The position numbers and the translations under genes are program-made. The notes beneath the pieces were generated by a model. The model saw only the letters and a list, made by a program, of their open reading frames with translations, searched no databases and was not told the DNA's origin. A stretch of 51,496 nucleotides of DNA from an uncultured Lachnospiraceae bacterium (lineage in GTDB: Bacteria > Bacillota > Clostridia > Lachnospirales > Lachnospiraceae), in contig CAMVPR010000019.1 in NCBI GenBank assembly GCA_947169385.1, positions 1 to 51,496 of the forward strand, in the 5' to 3' direction. The stretch's first letter is position 1. Each line of letters starts with the position of its first letter. This document shows positions 8,182 to 17,926 of the stretch, one piece after another.

Positions 8182-10098
8182 CTATACATCAAGATTAGTC
8201 ACATATCTGGCATTTTCTTCAATAAATTCTCTTCTTGGCTCTACCTTATCACCCATCAAAGTGTTGAATACTACATCAACCTCTGACTCTGTGGCAGGAT
8301 CAATATTAACCTGATGAAGTATACGCCTTACAGGGTCCATAGTTGTCTCCCATAGCTGATCTGCATCCATCTCTCCAAGACCTTTATAACGCTGAATCTT
8401 GTTGTTGGAATCACGACCAACTTCCTGAAGAATCTTGTCAAGTTCAGCATCTGAATATGCGTACCATGTCTTTTTATTTTTGTCAAGTTTATAAAGCGGT
8501 GGCTGTGCAAGATAAACATGCCCCTGCTTTATAAGTTCAGGCATAAATCTATAGAAAAATGTTAATAACAATGTCGCAATATGAGCTCCGTCAACGTCGG
8601 CATCCGTCATAATGATAATCTTATTATAACGAAGCTTACTGATATCGAAATTATCATGAATACCTGTACCAAATGCGGTAATCATAGCCTTAATCTCTTC
8701 ATTTACAAGAATCTTATCAATACGGGCTTTCTCAACATTTAATATCTTACCTCTAAGTGGAAGAATAGCCTGTGTTGCACGATTCCTTGCTGTCTTAGCT
8801 GAACCGCCCGCTGAATCTCCCTCGACTATGTAAATCTCGCACTCATCAGCATTCTTAGATGAACAATCTGCAAGCTTGCCAGGAAGCGCCATGTTATCTG
8901 AAAGTGTTGACTTTCTGGCAACATCTCTAGCCTTTCTAGCCGCAACTCTCGCACGCTGAGCAACTATTGCCTTATTGACAATAGTCTTGGCAATCGTAGG
9001 ATTCTGCTCCAAGAAATAAGTCAATTGCTCGGAAACTACTGAATCTACAGCTCCTCTTGCTTCTGAGTTACCAAGTTTCTGCTTAGTCTGTCCCTCAAAC
9101 TGAGGCTCTCCAATCTTAACACTTATAATAGCCGCCATACCCTCTCTCAAATCCTCACCTAAGAGGTTATCATCTTTCTCTTTGAGAAGATTATTGGTTC
9201 TGGCATAATCATTAAATGTCTTAGTTATCGCATTTCTAAAACCTGTAAGATGTGTACCACCCTCAGGCGTAATTACATTATTAACAAAGCTATAGGTAGT
9301 CTCATTAAATGAGTCATTGTGTTGAAATGCAACCTCTACCTCTACTCCGTCTCTATTGCCCTCGCAGTAGATAACCTTATTGTACTGAGCATCCTTATGT
9401 CTGTTGATATACTCAACAAATTCTACGATACCGCCTTCATAGTGGAAGCTACGCTCTTTCTCTTTACCGGGACGAAGGTCGGTTAGTGTAACCTTAAGTC
9501 CCTTGGTAAGGAATGCAGTCTCTCTCAAACGAGCCCTCAACGTATCGTAATCATACTCTAAAGTCTCAAATATTGTATCGTCAGCTAAAAATGTAACTTT
9601 AGTTCCAACTCTTGAAGTCTTACCTGCCTCCTCTAACGGATAGCATGGTTTTCCCTTCTCATAGCGCTGTTTATAAATCTTGCCGTCTTTAAAAATCTCA
9701 ACTTCAAGCCATGTAGATAAAGCATTTACAACAGAAGCACCTACACCGTGAAGCCCTCCGGATACCTTGTATCCGCCACCGCCAAACTTACCTCCGGCGT
9801 GAAGTACTGTAAATACTACCTCTACAGCAGGAATACCTGCTTTTGGATGAATACCTATAGGAATACCACGACCATTGTCAATTACTGTTATTGTATTATC
9901 AGGATTGATAAATACTTCAATCTCAGTACAATAACCTGCCAATGCTTCATCAACAGAATTATCTACGATCTCATATACCAAATGATGAAGTCCTCTTTCA
10001 GAAGTCGAACCAATATACATACCAGGTCTCTTTCTAACAGCCTCTAATCCTTCAAGTATCTGGATCTCTTCTGCTTCGTACTCATGCTCTACAGCCAT
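8182..10098 (-). CDS. gyrB: DNA gyrase subunit B
   Basis: This is the ATPase subunit of gyrase. The GHKL ATP site is at the N-terminus: [13 protein letters not shown] with its Asn/Glu, DNGRGIP and [14 protein letters not shown]. The TOPRIM domain shows EGDSAGGSA near residue 426 and DADVDGAHI near 502, the metal-binding acidic residues. The QRYKGLGEM signature is near residue 570. Length 638 is normal for a Gram-positive GyrB. One base separates it from recF, so the two are translationally close. Confidence 0.98.
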   Translation of the reverse strand: MAVEHEYEAEEIQILEGLEAVRKRPGMYIGSTSERGLHHLVYEIVDNSVDEALAGYCTEIEVFINPDNTITVIDNGRGIPIGIHPKAGIPAVEVVFTVLHAGGKFGGGGYKVSGGLHGVGASVVNALSTWLEVEIFKDGKIYKQRYEKGKPCYPLEEAGKTSRVGTKVTFLADDTIFETLEYDYDTLRARLRETAFLTKGLKVTLTDLRPGKEKERSFHYEGGIVEFVEYINRHKDAQYNKVIYCEGNRDGVEVEVAFQHNDSFNETTYSFVNNVITPEGGTHLTGFRNAITKTFNDYARTNNLLKEKDDNLLGEDLREGMAAIISVKIGEPQFEGQTKQKLGNSEARGAVDSVVSEQLTYFLEQNPTIAKTIVNKAIVAQRARVAARKARDVARKSTLSDNMALPGKLADCSSKNADECEIYIVEGDSAGGSAKTARNRATQAILPLRGKILNVEKARIDKILVNEEIKAMITAFGTGIHDNFDISKLRYNKIIIMTDADVDGAHIATLLLTFFYRFMPELIKQGHVYLAQPPLYKLDKNKKTWYAYSDAELDKILQEVGRDSNNKIQRYKGLGEMDADQLWETTMDPVRRILHQVNIDPATESEVDVVFNTLMGDKVEPRREFIEENARYVTNLDV

Positions 10099-10099
10099 G

Positions 10100-11188
10100 T
10101 TATTCCTCCTTTAATGTGACTGTTCCCTCGACAACCTTATAAACTCTGTCGATTGGGAGTCTCTTATTAACAAACTCATCTAATCCTGTACAAGTAATAA
10201 TAACCTGTACATCATCTATATTATTAAGCAAATAATTCTGTCTGTTAGAATCAAGCTCCGACAAAACATCATCAAGAAGAAGTATCGGTGATTCCTTGAT
10301 TCTGCTTCTTACTATCTCAATCTCGGAAAGCTTAAGCGACAATGCTGCGCTTCTAACCTGCCCCTGTGAGCCAAACTTTCTGATGTCAATATCATTTGTC
10401 ATAAAAATCATATCATCTCTATGAGGACCAACGGTTGTTATATATCTTCTTAAGTCGTCCTCTCTTGCAGCTCTTAATCTTTCGGCAAATGATGACGATT
10501 CCGTTGATTTCTCATAATCAATAGATATCTTCTCTAGCGAACCTGTAAGCTTATCATGCTTCTCTCTGATTATCTCATTGAGATTTAAAATGAAATCAGC
10601 TCGCTTATCAATTATATAAGATCCATACATTACAAGCTGCTCATCCCACACATCAAGCATATCTAGCTTACTTCTATCATAATTGATCTGCTTTAAAAGA
10701 TTATTGCGCTGAAACAGAATCTTATTATATTTAGCAAGATACGTAAGATATATCTTGTCTAACTGACATAACTCTATGTCAAGAAATCTGCGTCTCTTAT
10801 CCGGACCTTGCTTTATTATACTAAGGTCTTCAGGTGAAAAAAATATGATATTTAGTAAACCAAATAACTCAGATGAACGCCTTATGTTAATGCCATCTAT
10901 TGCTACACCTTTCTTACTGTGGCGTTTGAGATGCATATCTATCTTTCTCAAAATGTCATCTTTAGAAACTATTGTCTTTATATGACAATCATCTTCAGAG
11001 AATCTTATCATCTCTTTATCTTTACCACCGCGATGTGACTTAGTGGTAGCAGACATAAACAAAGCCTCTAGTATATTGGTCTTACCCTGTGCATTGTCTC
11101 CGTATAAAATATTGATATGTGAGTCAAATTCTATGTGGAGATTATCGTAATTTCTAAAATTCTTAAGGTCTAATAAGTTAATAAACAT
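10100..11188 (-). CDS. recF: DNA replication and repair protein RecF
   Basis: SMC-like ATPase that loads RecA at gaps together with RecO and RecR. Walker A is GDNAQGKTN near residue 35, the ABC signature is [17 protein letters not shown] near 277, and Walker B with D-loop is [12 protein letters not shown] near 305. Length 362 is typical. It lies three bases downstream of the S4 peptide gene and one base upstream of gyrB, within a tight leftward operon. Confidence 0.97.
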   Translation of the reverse strand: MFINLLDLKNFRNYDNLHIEFDSHINILYGDNAQGKTNILEALFMSATTKSHRGGKDKEMIRFSEDDCHIKTIVSKDDILRKIDMHLKRHSKKGVAIDGINIRRSSELFGLLNIIFFSPEDLSIIKQGPDKRRRFLDIELCQLDKIYLTYLAKYNKILFQRNNLLKQINYDRSKLDMLDVWDEQLVMYGSYIIDKRADFILNLNEIIREKHDKLTGSLEKISIDYEKSTESSSFAERLRAAREDDLRRYITTVGPHRDDMIFMTNDIDIRKFGSQGQVRSAALSLKLSEIEIVRSRIKESPILLLDDVLSELDSNRQNYLLNNIDDVQVIITCTGLDEFVNKRLPIDRVYKVVEGTVTLKEE

Positions 11189-11191
11189 ATC

Positions 11192-11395
11192 TTATACTAT
11201 CTCTATTGTTTCATTGTTGTACTCAACTATATCGCCTGAATAAAGCTTTTTACCGCGGCGGGTATCTATCTCACCGTTGACCTTTACTTCGCCATCTTGA
11301 ATTACAACTTTGGCTTCAATACCGGAACTTACAAGGCCTGCTGCTTTAAGAGCCTGACCAAGTTTTATGTATTCTTCTCTTAGTTCTATCTTCAT
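11192..11395 (-). CDS. yaaA: S4-domain RNA-binding protein (YaaA/RlbA family)
   Basis: A 67-residue protein that is essentially a single S4 RNA-binding domain: IKLGQALKAAGLVSSGIEAKVVIQDGEVKVNGEIDTRRGKKLYSGD has the S4 fold signature with VKVNGE and the RRGKKL turn. This gene sits between dnaN and recF across Firmicutes; some literature ties it to ribosome assembly. Family and position are secure; the exact role is not shown here. Confidence 0.9.
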   Translation of the reverse strand: MKIELREEYIKLGQALKAAGLVSSGIEAKVVIQDGEVKVNGEIDTRRGKKLYSGDIVEYNNETIEIV

Positions 11396-11423
11396 TAATA
11401 ATCCTCTATCTTTACAATCTTTT

Positions 11424-11517
11424 ATAAGATTCTTCGTCGCTTTGCTCCTCAGAATGACATATATATCTTAATAATATAATAATCATATATCATCTTGAAC
11501 GTAGCGAAGGATCTTAA
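11424..11517. repeat. Short-palindrome repeats between dnaN and the S4 gene
   Basis: The 147-base spacer holds AGATTCTTCGTCGCTTTGCTCCTCAGAATGAC (about 11427-11459) and a diverged CATCTTGAACGTAGCGAAGGAT unit (about 11492-11513). Both are members of the dispersed family. This breaks the otherwise tight dnaN-recF operon with potential hairpins. Confidence 0.65.
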
Positions 11518-11542
11518 ATCTTCCTTAATGGTCATAATATCA

Positions 11543-12646
11543 CTACGATATTGTTACAGGAAGGATAATATAGATATAATCCTTATTGTCGTTCTTGATA
11601 CTACATGGAGTCTTATCATTGATGAAATATATAGAAATAGTCTCATCATCAATTGCCCTAAAAGCATCAAGCAAGAACTTAGGATTAAATCCTGCCCTAA
11701 AATCCTTACCTTCCTTAACTACCTCAATATTCTCACGCATTGAACCTGAATCTGACTGAATAGTAAGCTCCATGTTGTTACCAACAAGATTAAACACTAT
11801 CGGCTTACTGTCTGAACCACTCGTAAGAAGTATAGATCTATCAAGACAGCTTATAAAATCTGCCTTGTTAACCTCAATCTTGGTATCATAATCATCAGTA
11901 ATCATCTGATCTACAGGATAATACTTACCCTCTAAAAGTCTTGCAACCACTCTTGTCTGGTCAAACTCAAACAAAGCATGATACTGAGTAACATACATGG
12001 TAATCTCGCTGTAAGAGTCTCCCTGAACAATACGTGCAAGGTCAGCAAGAGCTTTACCAGGAACAATAATATCAATCGCTTCGCCTTCATTTGCCTTGAT
12101 ATCATAATATCTCATAGCTATACGGTGTCCATCAAGAGAGGTGATACGAACCTTGCCGTTAATCATCTTGATAGACTCACCGGTCATGAGCTTATTCTCT
12201 TCTATATCTGATGTTGAGAAAATGGTCTCGTTAATCATTGAACGGAATGAGAACTGGTTAAGAGTTATAAACACATTCTTGTCAACTGAAGGTAACTCCG
12301 GAAAATCATCACCACTTCTACCAGGAATATCAAACTTGGCTTTCTCGCAGGAAATACTTGCGTGATGGTATTCATCTGTCTCAATCGTAATATTGTTGTC
12401 AGCTAGTTTTCTGACAATATCTGATAAGAACTTGGCATTAAGTGCGATACGACCCGGTTCGATAATGTCTCCAACAACCTTAGTCTCTATTCCGAGCTCC
12501 ATATTATTTCCTGTTAATGTTATCGTATCTTCACTAACATCAAAGAGGATACACTCTAGTACATTAAGGCTTGAATGTGAAGGTACCGCTCTAAGTACCA
12601 TATTGATGCCTTGTAAGAGGTTTGATTTTGAACAGATAATCTTCAT
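11543..12646 (-). CDS. dnaN: DNA polymerase III sliding clamp (beta subunit)
   Basis: This is the ring-shaped processivity factor. The 367 residues match the three-domain clamp fold, with typical segments: MKIICSKSNLLQGI at the start, IALNAKFLSDIVRKL near residue 75, TSLDGHRIAMR near 174, and the C-terminal ILPV. It is leftward from dnaA with a 364-base origin spacer between them, the common Firmicute order. A ribosome binding site lies 8 bases upstream (AGGAAGG). Confidence 0.97.
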   Translation of the reverse strand: MKIICSKSNLLQGINMVLRAVPSHSSLNVLECILFDVSEDTITLTGNNMELGIETKVVGDIIEPGRIALNAKFLSDIVRKLADNNITIETDEYHHASISCEKAKFDIPGRSGDDFPELPSVDKNVFITLNQFSFRSMINETIFSTSDIEENKLMTGESIKMINGKVRITSLDGHRIAMRYYDIKANEGEAIDIIVPGKALADLARIVQGDSYSEITMYVTQYHALFEFDQTRVVARLLEGKYYPVDQMITDDYDTKIEVNKADFISCLDRSILLTSGSDSKPIVFNLVGNNMELTIQSDSGSMRENIEVVKEGKDFRAGFNPKFLLDAFRAIDDETISIYFINDKTPCSIKNDNKDYIYIILPVTIS

Positions 12647-13010
12647 TGTTCATAAACTCCTTCCTGGATATTATGCTTAGAACACATCGCGCGCGTTACA
12701 TAATATATTAATAGTTTTATAGTTTAAGTATTAATAGGGGCTGTCAATAAGTTGATAACCCTCAAAAGTATCTAAAACAGTTAATCTGTCGTGTTAATTA
12801 TTATTGATAACTCGTTGATAGCATATGGTGTTGAATGTTAGTTGATGAGGATAAATATTTATGGTTATTTCTTATTAAATATTATATATACCTTCAATCA
12901 ACATGTTATCAATATTGTTATGTACATTTTGTTATCACATAGTGTAAGTTATAAAGATTCTTCGCTGCGCTCAGAATAACACATTGTAATAAAGGATCTT
13001 TATAATAAAA
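12647..13010. other. oriC, dnaA-dnaN side
   Basis: Gene-free AT-rich spacer. It contains degenerate DnaA-box-like sequences: AGTTGATAA at 12750-12758, ATTGATAAC at 12803-12811, TTATCAATA at 12906-12914, and further GTTGATA half-matches near 12814 and 12841. A GCGCGCG stretch lies at about 12690-12694. A short-palindrome repeat AGATTCTTCGCTGCGCTCAGAATAAC lies at about 12956-12981. The origin role is inferred from position and box density. Confidence 0.65.
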
Positions 13011-14366
13011 TCAATTGGATGATATCTTATTAATAAGGCTATCTATAGTATTACGCAAGTTATCATCATGCTCCATCTCATTCATAATTGTCTCGGCTCC
13101 ATGCATAACTGTTGTATGATTCTTATTGCCAAGATAACTTCCTATCTGTTTAAGAGTCATATTAGATAGAAGATTCCTGCATAGATACATACATATCATT
13201 CTAGGCTTAGATATGCTCTGAGACCTGTTCTTAGACTGAATCTGTTCTAATGTAAGATTGTAGTGTTTACAAACTGTATCAATGATAAGCTCCGGAGTAA
13301 TCTCATGGATATTCTCAGGATTAATCATATCTTTGAGAGCTTCTTCTGCAAATGACAGAGATATAGGCTCACTGTTGGATGTTATCTTGTTATAAACACA
13401 TATCTTATTGAGGGCTCCTTCAAGCTCTCTTATATTAGAAGTAATATTGTTGGCAATGTAATCTAATATCTCATCACTGATATTGTTGATATGCTCTGTT
13501 TCGCATTTCTTCTTTAAGATAGCCATACGGATCTCATAGTTAGGAGAACCTATATCAGCTAAAACTCCACTCTGGAATCTGTTGATAAGTCGTTCAGGGA
13601 GCCCGTTGAGGTCTTTAGGAGGCTTATCACTTGAAAGAATAATCTGTTTATCGTACTCTCTAAGTGCGTTGAATGTATTGAAGAATTCCTCCTGAGTGTT
13701 ATCCTTGTTGACAATAAACTGGATATCATCGATTAAAAGAACATCTAACTCTCTATATTTTTTACGGAATTCACTTGTATTACCGGTCTTAATAGACTCA
13801 ATAAGCTCATTGGTGAACTTCTCTGAAGTAACGTAAAGAACCTTGCTCTCAGGATTACTATCTAATATGTAGTGAGCGATAGCCTGAATCAAGTGAGTCT
13901 TACCAAGTCCGGAATCTCCATATATAAACAGAGGATTGTAAATCTTACCCGGAGCCTCGGCAACAGCAATCGCGGTAGCCTGAGCAAGTCTGTTATTGTC
14001 ACCAACGACAAATGATTCAAATGTATATTTAGGATTGAGATTCTGCATATAAGCGCTGTTGCTTATATTGACATTAGAATTACTATTCTGATCAAGGTCT
14101 TCATTATTAAGAAGAAACTTAATGGAAGTAATGTCAGAATTGCCTGTATATTCCTGAATAGCCATTAACAGTTCAATATCTAAGTATTTGGCTTTCATGA
14201 AGTCAATTGCTCTCTGATCATTGTTAACAAGAAAGTAAATGACACCGTTTTCTATCTTATATAATTCAAGTGGCTTAAGCCATGCAGTGATTACCGGCTG
14301 TGATGTACCTCTATCGTTCATAATTGAGAGAATATCGTTCCAGTTATCTTTTATGACCTTTTCCAT
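13011..14366 (-). CDS. dnaA: Chromosomal replication initiator protein DnaA
   Basis: AAA+ initiator that binds DnaA boxes and melts oriC. Domain I covers roughly residues 1-80 and a short Asn/Ser-rich linker forms domain II. Walker A is GDSGLGKTH near residue 150, Walker B is LLIDDIQF near 213, and the box-binding motif NHTTVMHGAETI is near 424. Length 451 is normal. The site AAAGGAG lies 7 bases before the ATG. Box-like sequences on both sides suggest autoregulation. Confidence 0.98.
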   Translation of the reverse strand: MEKVIKDNWNDILSIMNDRGTSQPVITAWLKPLELYKIENGVIYFLVNNDQRAIDFMKAKYLDIELLMAIQEYTGNSDITSIKFLLNNEDLDQNSNSNVNISNSAYMQNLNPKYTFESFVVGDNNRLAQATAIAVAEAPGKIYNPLFIYGDSGLGKTHLIQAIAHYILDSNPESKVLYVTSEKFTNELIESIKTGNTSEFRKKYRELDVLLIDDIQFIVNKDNTQEEFFNTFNALREYDKQIILSSDKPPKDLNGLPERLINRFQSGVLADIGSPNYEIRMAILKKKCETEHINNISDEILDYIANNITSNIRELEGALNKICVYNKITSNSEPISLSFAEEALKDMINPENIHEITPELIIDTVCKHYNLTLEQIQSKNRSQSISKPRMICMYLCRNLLSNMTLKQIGSYLGNKNHTTVMHGAETIMNEMEHDDNLRNTIDSLINKISSN

Positions 14367-14741
14367 AGTTAAACTCCTTTAAATCGAAAAATAACGCATT
14401 TGTCACGTATAACATTGTATCATAAATAAATCAAATTTAAAACAAAAAGTTAATAACTATTAATGAACATAATAAAAAATATACATTTATATAGAAGAAA
14501 TTCGTTAAAAATATTATATGTGTTTATAAGAAGAAAAATAAAAAAATATTTTTGATAACAATAATAAAATATAAAAAGCCTTATAAAATGTGTAGTTACA
14601 AACATTATCAACGAGTTATGAACATTTTTTGGAGTATTTTTATGTAAACATGATCATTTTAAATCAGAGTTATGAACAAAATGTTTATAATCATGTTGAT
14701 AAATGTTGATAAGTTTGATAAATAAAAAATGCTTATTTTAC
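14367..14741. other. oriC, rpmH-dnaA side, with DnaA boxes and AT-rich unwinding region
   Basis: Two identical TGTTGATAA boxes (reverse of TTATCAACA) start at 14694 and 14704, ten bases apart, one helical turn. More boxes: TTATCAACG at 14605-14613, TTATGAACA at 14616-14624 and 14670-14678, TGTTTATAA at 14682-14690. To their left, about 14440-14580 is almost pure A/T and is the likely unwinding element. Position between dnaA and rpmH matches the known bipartite Firmicute origin. Confidence 0.8.
14414..14422 (-). promoter_or_regulatory. Possible extended -10 promoter of dnaA
   Basis: The minus strand reads TGATACAAT, an extended -10 element about 50 bases upstream of the dnaA ATG. No good -35 is visible at the right spacing. 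Confidence 0.4.
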
Positions 14742-14770
14742 TTGACTTATAGCCGTTTATTACATATAAT
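14742..14770 (+). promoter_or_regulatory. Promoter of the rpmH-rnpA operon
   Basis: TTGACT (14742-14747), 17-bp spacer, TATAAT (14765-14770), followed by an untranslated leader of about 70 bases. The -35 lies about 20 bases from the last DnaA-box-like sequence, so DnaA binding could influence it. Confidence 0.75.
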
Positions 14771-14844
14771 ACGAAATGGTGTTTTTAATTAGGGCTTTTT
14801 TTTAAGCATTAGGAACAGTAATAGATTGAAGGAGGTGTTTTACT

Positions 14845-14979
14845 ATGAAGATGACATTTCAGCCTAAGAAGAGACAGAGATCTAAGGTTCATGGTTTCCG
14901 TAAGAGAATGAGAACCGCTAATGGACGTAAGGTAATAGCATCAAGAAGAGCTAAAGGAAGACATAAGTTAACAGCTTAA
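14845..14979 (+). CDS. rpmH: 50S ribosomal protein L34
   Basis: A 44-residue, highly basic protein starting [18 protein letters not shown] and ending [11 protein letters not shown]. This is the complete L34 sequence pattern (Q-P-K-x-R-x-R-x-K-x-H-G-F). A strong AAGGAGGTG site lies 6-8 bases upstream of the ATG. It is the first gene of the rightward operon leading to rnpA, yidD, yidC and jag, as in most bacteria. Confidence 0.97.
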   Translation: MKMTFQPKKRQRSKVHGFRKRMRTANGRKVIASRRAKGRHKLTA

Positions 14980-15050
14980 TCTTATTATAGTTATGGTTAA
15001 GGAGGTCGTGACTTTTTGCGGCCCCTTTTTTTCTAAGGATATGATTTAAT

Positions 15051-15392
15051 TTGAGAGATTACGTTTCACTTAAGAACAGAGACTTCTCTGTTTGTTACAA
15101 AACACATAATTCCAAAGCCAACAGTGATCTTGTTATGTATATAAGGTTCAATAATCTTGGCTACAACAGATTAGGTATATCCGTTAGTAAGAAGATTGGT
15201 AACAGTGTAATAAGACACAGGTTTTCCAGATTAGTAAGAGAATGCTATAGAATGAATGTCGGTGATATGAAGCAGGGGTATGATATAGTAGTTATTGCGA
15301 GACCTAAGGTTGTTGGAGTTAAATGTCAGCAACTCAACAAGTCTTTTCGTCATTTGCTTCATGTTCATCATATGTTTAAGGATGATGATTAA
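15051..15392 (+). CDS. rnpA: Ribonuclease P protein component
   Basis: Protein subunit that helps the RNase P RNA trim tRNA 5' leaders. Length 113 is normal. The signature [27 protein letters not shown] spans residues ~38-64; the classic RNR box appears as RHR here, a mild variant. The start is TTG at 15051: an AAGGAT site lies 10 bases upstream and no in-frame ATG precedes the conserved N-terminal SLKNRDF. The stop overlaps the yidD start by one base (TAATG), so translation is coupled. Confidence 0.92.
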   Translation: MRDYVSLKNRDFSVCYKTHNSKANSDLVMYIRFNNLGYNRLGISVSKKIGNSVIRHRFSRLVRECYRMNVGDMKQGYDIVVIARPKVVGVKCQQLNKSFRHLLHVHHMFKDDD

Positions 15393-15628
15393 TGATAAGG
15401 AAGCTTTTTATTTCATTAATTCATTTTTATCAAAAGTTTTTATCGAGATTGAAGCCTTATCCAACTTGTAAGTATATTCCTACATGTTCATGTTATGCCT
15501 GTGAGGCAATAGAGAAGAATGGTGTTATAATAGGAAGTTTACTTGCAATCTGGAGGATATTAAGATGTAATCCTTTTTCAAATGGAGGCTACGATCCGGT
15601 ACCGGACTTTAGGAGGAAGTTTAAGTGA
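15392..15628 (+). CDS. yidD: Membrane protein insertion efficiency factor YidD
   Basis: A 78-residue protein with the family pattern [33 protein letters not shown] and [13 protein letters not shown]. The paired Cys residues and amphipathic N-terminus are typical. It works near YidC at the inner face of the membrane. It overlaps rnpA by one base and yidC by four (GTGA), so the three genes are translationally coupled. Confidence 0.95.
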   Translation: MIRKLFISLIHFYQKFLSRLKPYPTCKYIPTCSCYACEAIEKNGVIIGSLLAIWRILRCNPFSNGGYDPVPDFRRKFK

Positions 15629-16902
15629 TCGACTTTATTGCCAAGATATTTGGTTATGTTATGAACTTTATATATGTTATGCTCGATAATATGGGTGTGA
15701 CTAATCTTGGTTTGACAATTATATTATTTGCAGCATTTGTTCAGATAATATTATTTCCATTTATCTATATTCAACAGAAGAAGAGTAAGGTTACTCAGGT
15801 TATTCAGCCTGAGCTTAATAAGATACAGAGAAAGTATAGAGATAAGAAGGATCAGGAGAGCATGCTCGCTATGCAGCAGGAGCAGAATGCTATCTACAAG
15901 AAGTATGGTACTTCTCCTACAAGTGGATGTCTTCCTATGATCATTCAGATGATTATACTTTTTGGTGTCATTAAGATTATATATAATATCCCTAATTATA
16001 TTGATATTGTAGGTAAATCATATACCGAGATTGCTAAACCTATGGTTGTTGCCATGAAAGAAGAACCTTCTATTAAAGAAGATATGGAAGATATCGCTAA
16101 AGAACTTCAGGCAACGAGGTATTATAAGGATCCTACCAATGTTGAAGATGTAGTCTCAGTTGTTTATAGATTTAAAGATGAGACTTTTGAGAAGGCAAGA
16201 AAGATATTTAAGAATCATCCCGATGTACTTGATAGTATTTCAGTTGATTCCGTTAAACGCATAAGGTCGCTTAACAATTTCATTTTCAAATTGAATATGT
16301 CAGACTATCCTAACCAGCATGGTATGTCTATTTATTTGTTGATTCCGTTCCTTGCTGCTCTTTTCCAGTGGCTTCAGACTAAGACTATTCGTCAGCCTGA
16401 GATGACCGGAGACCAGGCAGCTATGGGTAATTACATGAAGGTCATGACCAATACTATGCCTATTGTCAGTCTTATTTTCTATTATAGTCTGCCTTGTGGT
16501 ATAGGTCTTTATTGGGCTGCTAAGGCTTTATTCAATGTAATTCAGCAGGTTGGATTCAACATTTACTTCGATCACATTGATATCGATGAAATGATTGCCA
16601 AGCAGAAGGAGAAAGCTGAGAAGTCAGGCAAGAAGAGTTTTTATGAGAAGATGATGGAAGCAAGCACTAATGCTGCTGATAATGCAGGTACCAACCCTAA
16701 GACGCCTGACGGTACCAGATTAAAGAAGAGCAATGATATTTCTAAAGCTGCCAAGATAAGTACAAAGGGTATTGAGTATACTCCTGTAGAGAGAATAGTT
16801 AAGGATGAAGTGGCAGCGACCGATTCTAAGAAGAGTAAGAAGAAAGATAAAGGATTCGGTAATATTGCTAAACTTGCTAATATGATGGAAGAAAGCAAGT
16901 AA
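15625..16902 (+). CDS. yidC: Membrane protein insertase YidC/OxaA family
   Basis: Inserts and folds membrane proteins, alone or with SecYEG. Start is GTG at 15625 with an AGGAGG site upstream; ATG alternatives fall inside the first membrane segment. Membrane segments are seen near residues 20-45, 100-120, 235-255, 275-295 and 300-315. The cytoplasmic hairpin after TM1 contains [20 protein letters not shown], and [19 protein letters not shown] opens TM2. The loop between TM2 and TM3 is long and extracellular. The C-terminal ~90 residues are very Lys-rich, as in clostridial homologues, and may contact ribosomes. Confidence 0.95.
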   Translation: MIDFIAKIFGYVMNFIYVMLDNMGVTNLGLTIILFAAFVQIILFPFIYIQQKKSKVTQVIQPELNKIQRKYRDKKDQESMLAMQQEQNAIYKKYGTSPTSGCLPMIIQMIILFGVIKIIYNIPNYIDIVGKSYTEIAKPMVVAMKEEPSIKEDMEDIAKELQATRYYKDPTNVEDVVSVVYRFKDETFEKARKIFKNHPDVLDSISVDSVKRIRSLNNFIFKLNMSDYPNQHGMSIYLLIPFLAALFQWLQTKTIRQPEMTGDQAAMGNYMKVMTNTMPIVSLIFYYSLPCGIGLYWAAKALFNVIQQVGFNIYFDHIDIDEMIAKQKEKAEKSGKKSFYEKMMEASTNAADNAGTNPKTPDGTRLKKSNDISKAAKISTKGIEYTPVERIVKDEVAATDSKKSKKKDKGFGNIAKLANMMEESK

Positions 16903-16926
16903 CTATAATAAGGAGGATCAGTTATT

Positions 16927-17874
16927 ATGGATTTTGAGTATCAGAATTTTGAAGGAAGTTCAGTTGATGAGGCTATTACAGAAGCCAGCATGTCGTTCGG
17001 AGTGCCTAGTGCAGAATTAGTTTATGAAGTTATTGAAGAAGGTTCATCTGGATTTTTAGGAATTGGTAAGAAGCCTGCTATCATTAAAGCAAGAGTTAAG
17101 CAGGAAGGCGAAGAAGAGTTAATTAAGGCAGCTAAAGAGAAAGAAGAGCAAGCTGCTAAGGAAGAGAAGAAGCCTAAGTTTACTATGGAGGTTAAAGAAG
17201 AGCAGGTTAATGTTGATACCTACAACAATAAGACCTCTATTAATAAGAAGCCTGAGGTTAAGAAGCCTAAGAAAGAGTTTAAGCCTAAAGTTGAGACCAA
17301 GCCTGTAGTTGAGGAAAAGAAATTCGAAGCTCCTAAGGAAGTTAAGACTGAGGCAGTTACCGAGAGTAAGCCTAGAGTTGAGAGAGAGATTATTACTCCT
17401 TCTAATCTTGATGAAGTTATCTCTAAGACCAAAGAATACTTAGATGATGTATTTAAGGCTATGAAGGTTGATGCTAAGATTGAGATAACATTTAATAAGG
17501 AATACAATGATCTTGATATTGATCTTTCTGGTGAAGAGATGGGTCTTTTAATTGGTAAGAGAGGTGCTACATTAGACAGCATTCAGTATCTTACAAGCCT
17601 TTACACCAATAAGATTAGTGATCAATACGTAAGAGTTAAGATTGATACCGAAGGATATAGAGCAAGACGTAAGAAGACATTAGAGCATCTTGCAAGAAAT
17701 GTTGCGCGTAAGGTTGCTAAGACTCGTCGTCCTGTTTATTTAGAGCCTATGAATCCTTATGAGAGAAGAATTATTCATTCTGCACTTCAGAATGACAGAT
17801 ACGTTGTGACTCGTTCTGAAGGTGAGGAGCCATATAGAAAGGTTGTTATCGTATTAAAGGATAGAAGAAGGTAA
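16927..17874 (+). CDS. jag: RNA-binding protein Jag/KhpB
   Basis: Contains an N-terminal Jag_N domain (residues 1-57, with SSGFLGIGKKPAIIKARV), a long Lys/Glu/Pro-rich linker (about 58-150), a KH domain with GLLIGKRGATLDSIQYL near 205, and a C-terminal R3H domain (MNPYERRIIHSALQ near 278). In other Firmicutes it pairs with KhpA, binds RNA and affects division and cell-wall synthesis. Length 315 is normal for the family in Clostridia. It follows yidC by 24 bases. Confidence 0.93.
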   Translation: MDFEYQNFEGSSVDEAITEASMSFGVPSAELVYEVIEEGSSGFLGIGKKPAIIKARVKQEGEEELIKAAKEKEEQAAKEEKKPKFTMEVKEEQVNVDTYNNKTSINKKPEVKKPKKEFKPKVETKPVVEEKKFEAPKEVKTEAVTESKPRVEREIITPSNLDEVISKTKEYLDDVFKAMKVDAKIEITFNKEYNDLDIDLSGEEMGLLIGKRGATLDSIQYLTSLYTNKISDQYVRVKIDTEGYRARRKKTLEHLARNVARKVAKTRRPVYLEPMNPYERRIIHSALQNDRYVVTRSEGEEPYRKVVIVLKDRRR

Positions 17875-17880
17875 GATTTA

Positions 17881-17907
17881 AAGCCTTCCCCTTTTTGGGG
17901 AAGGCTT
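17881..17907 (+). terminator. Strong GC-rich hairpin between jag and mnmE
   Basis: AAGCCTTCCCC / GGGGAAGGCTT forms an 11-bp perfect stem with a T5 loop. Only ATTAATTAGG follows, not a full T tract, so it may terminate partially or serve as an RNA-processing/stability hairpin before mnmE. Confidence 0.65.
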
Positions 17908-17926
17908 ATTAATTAGGAGTTGTAAT

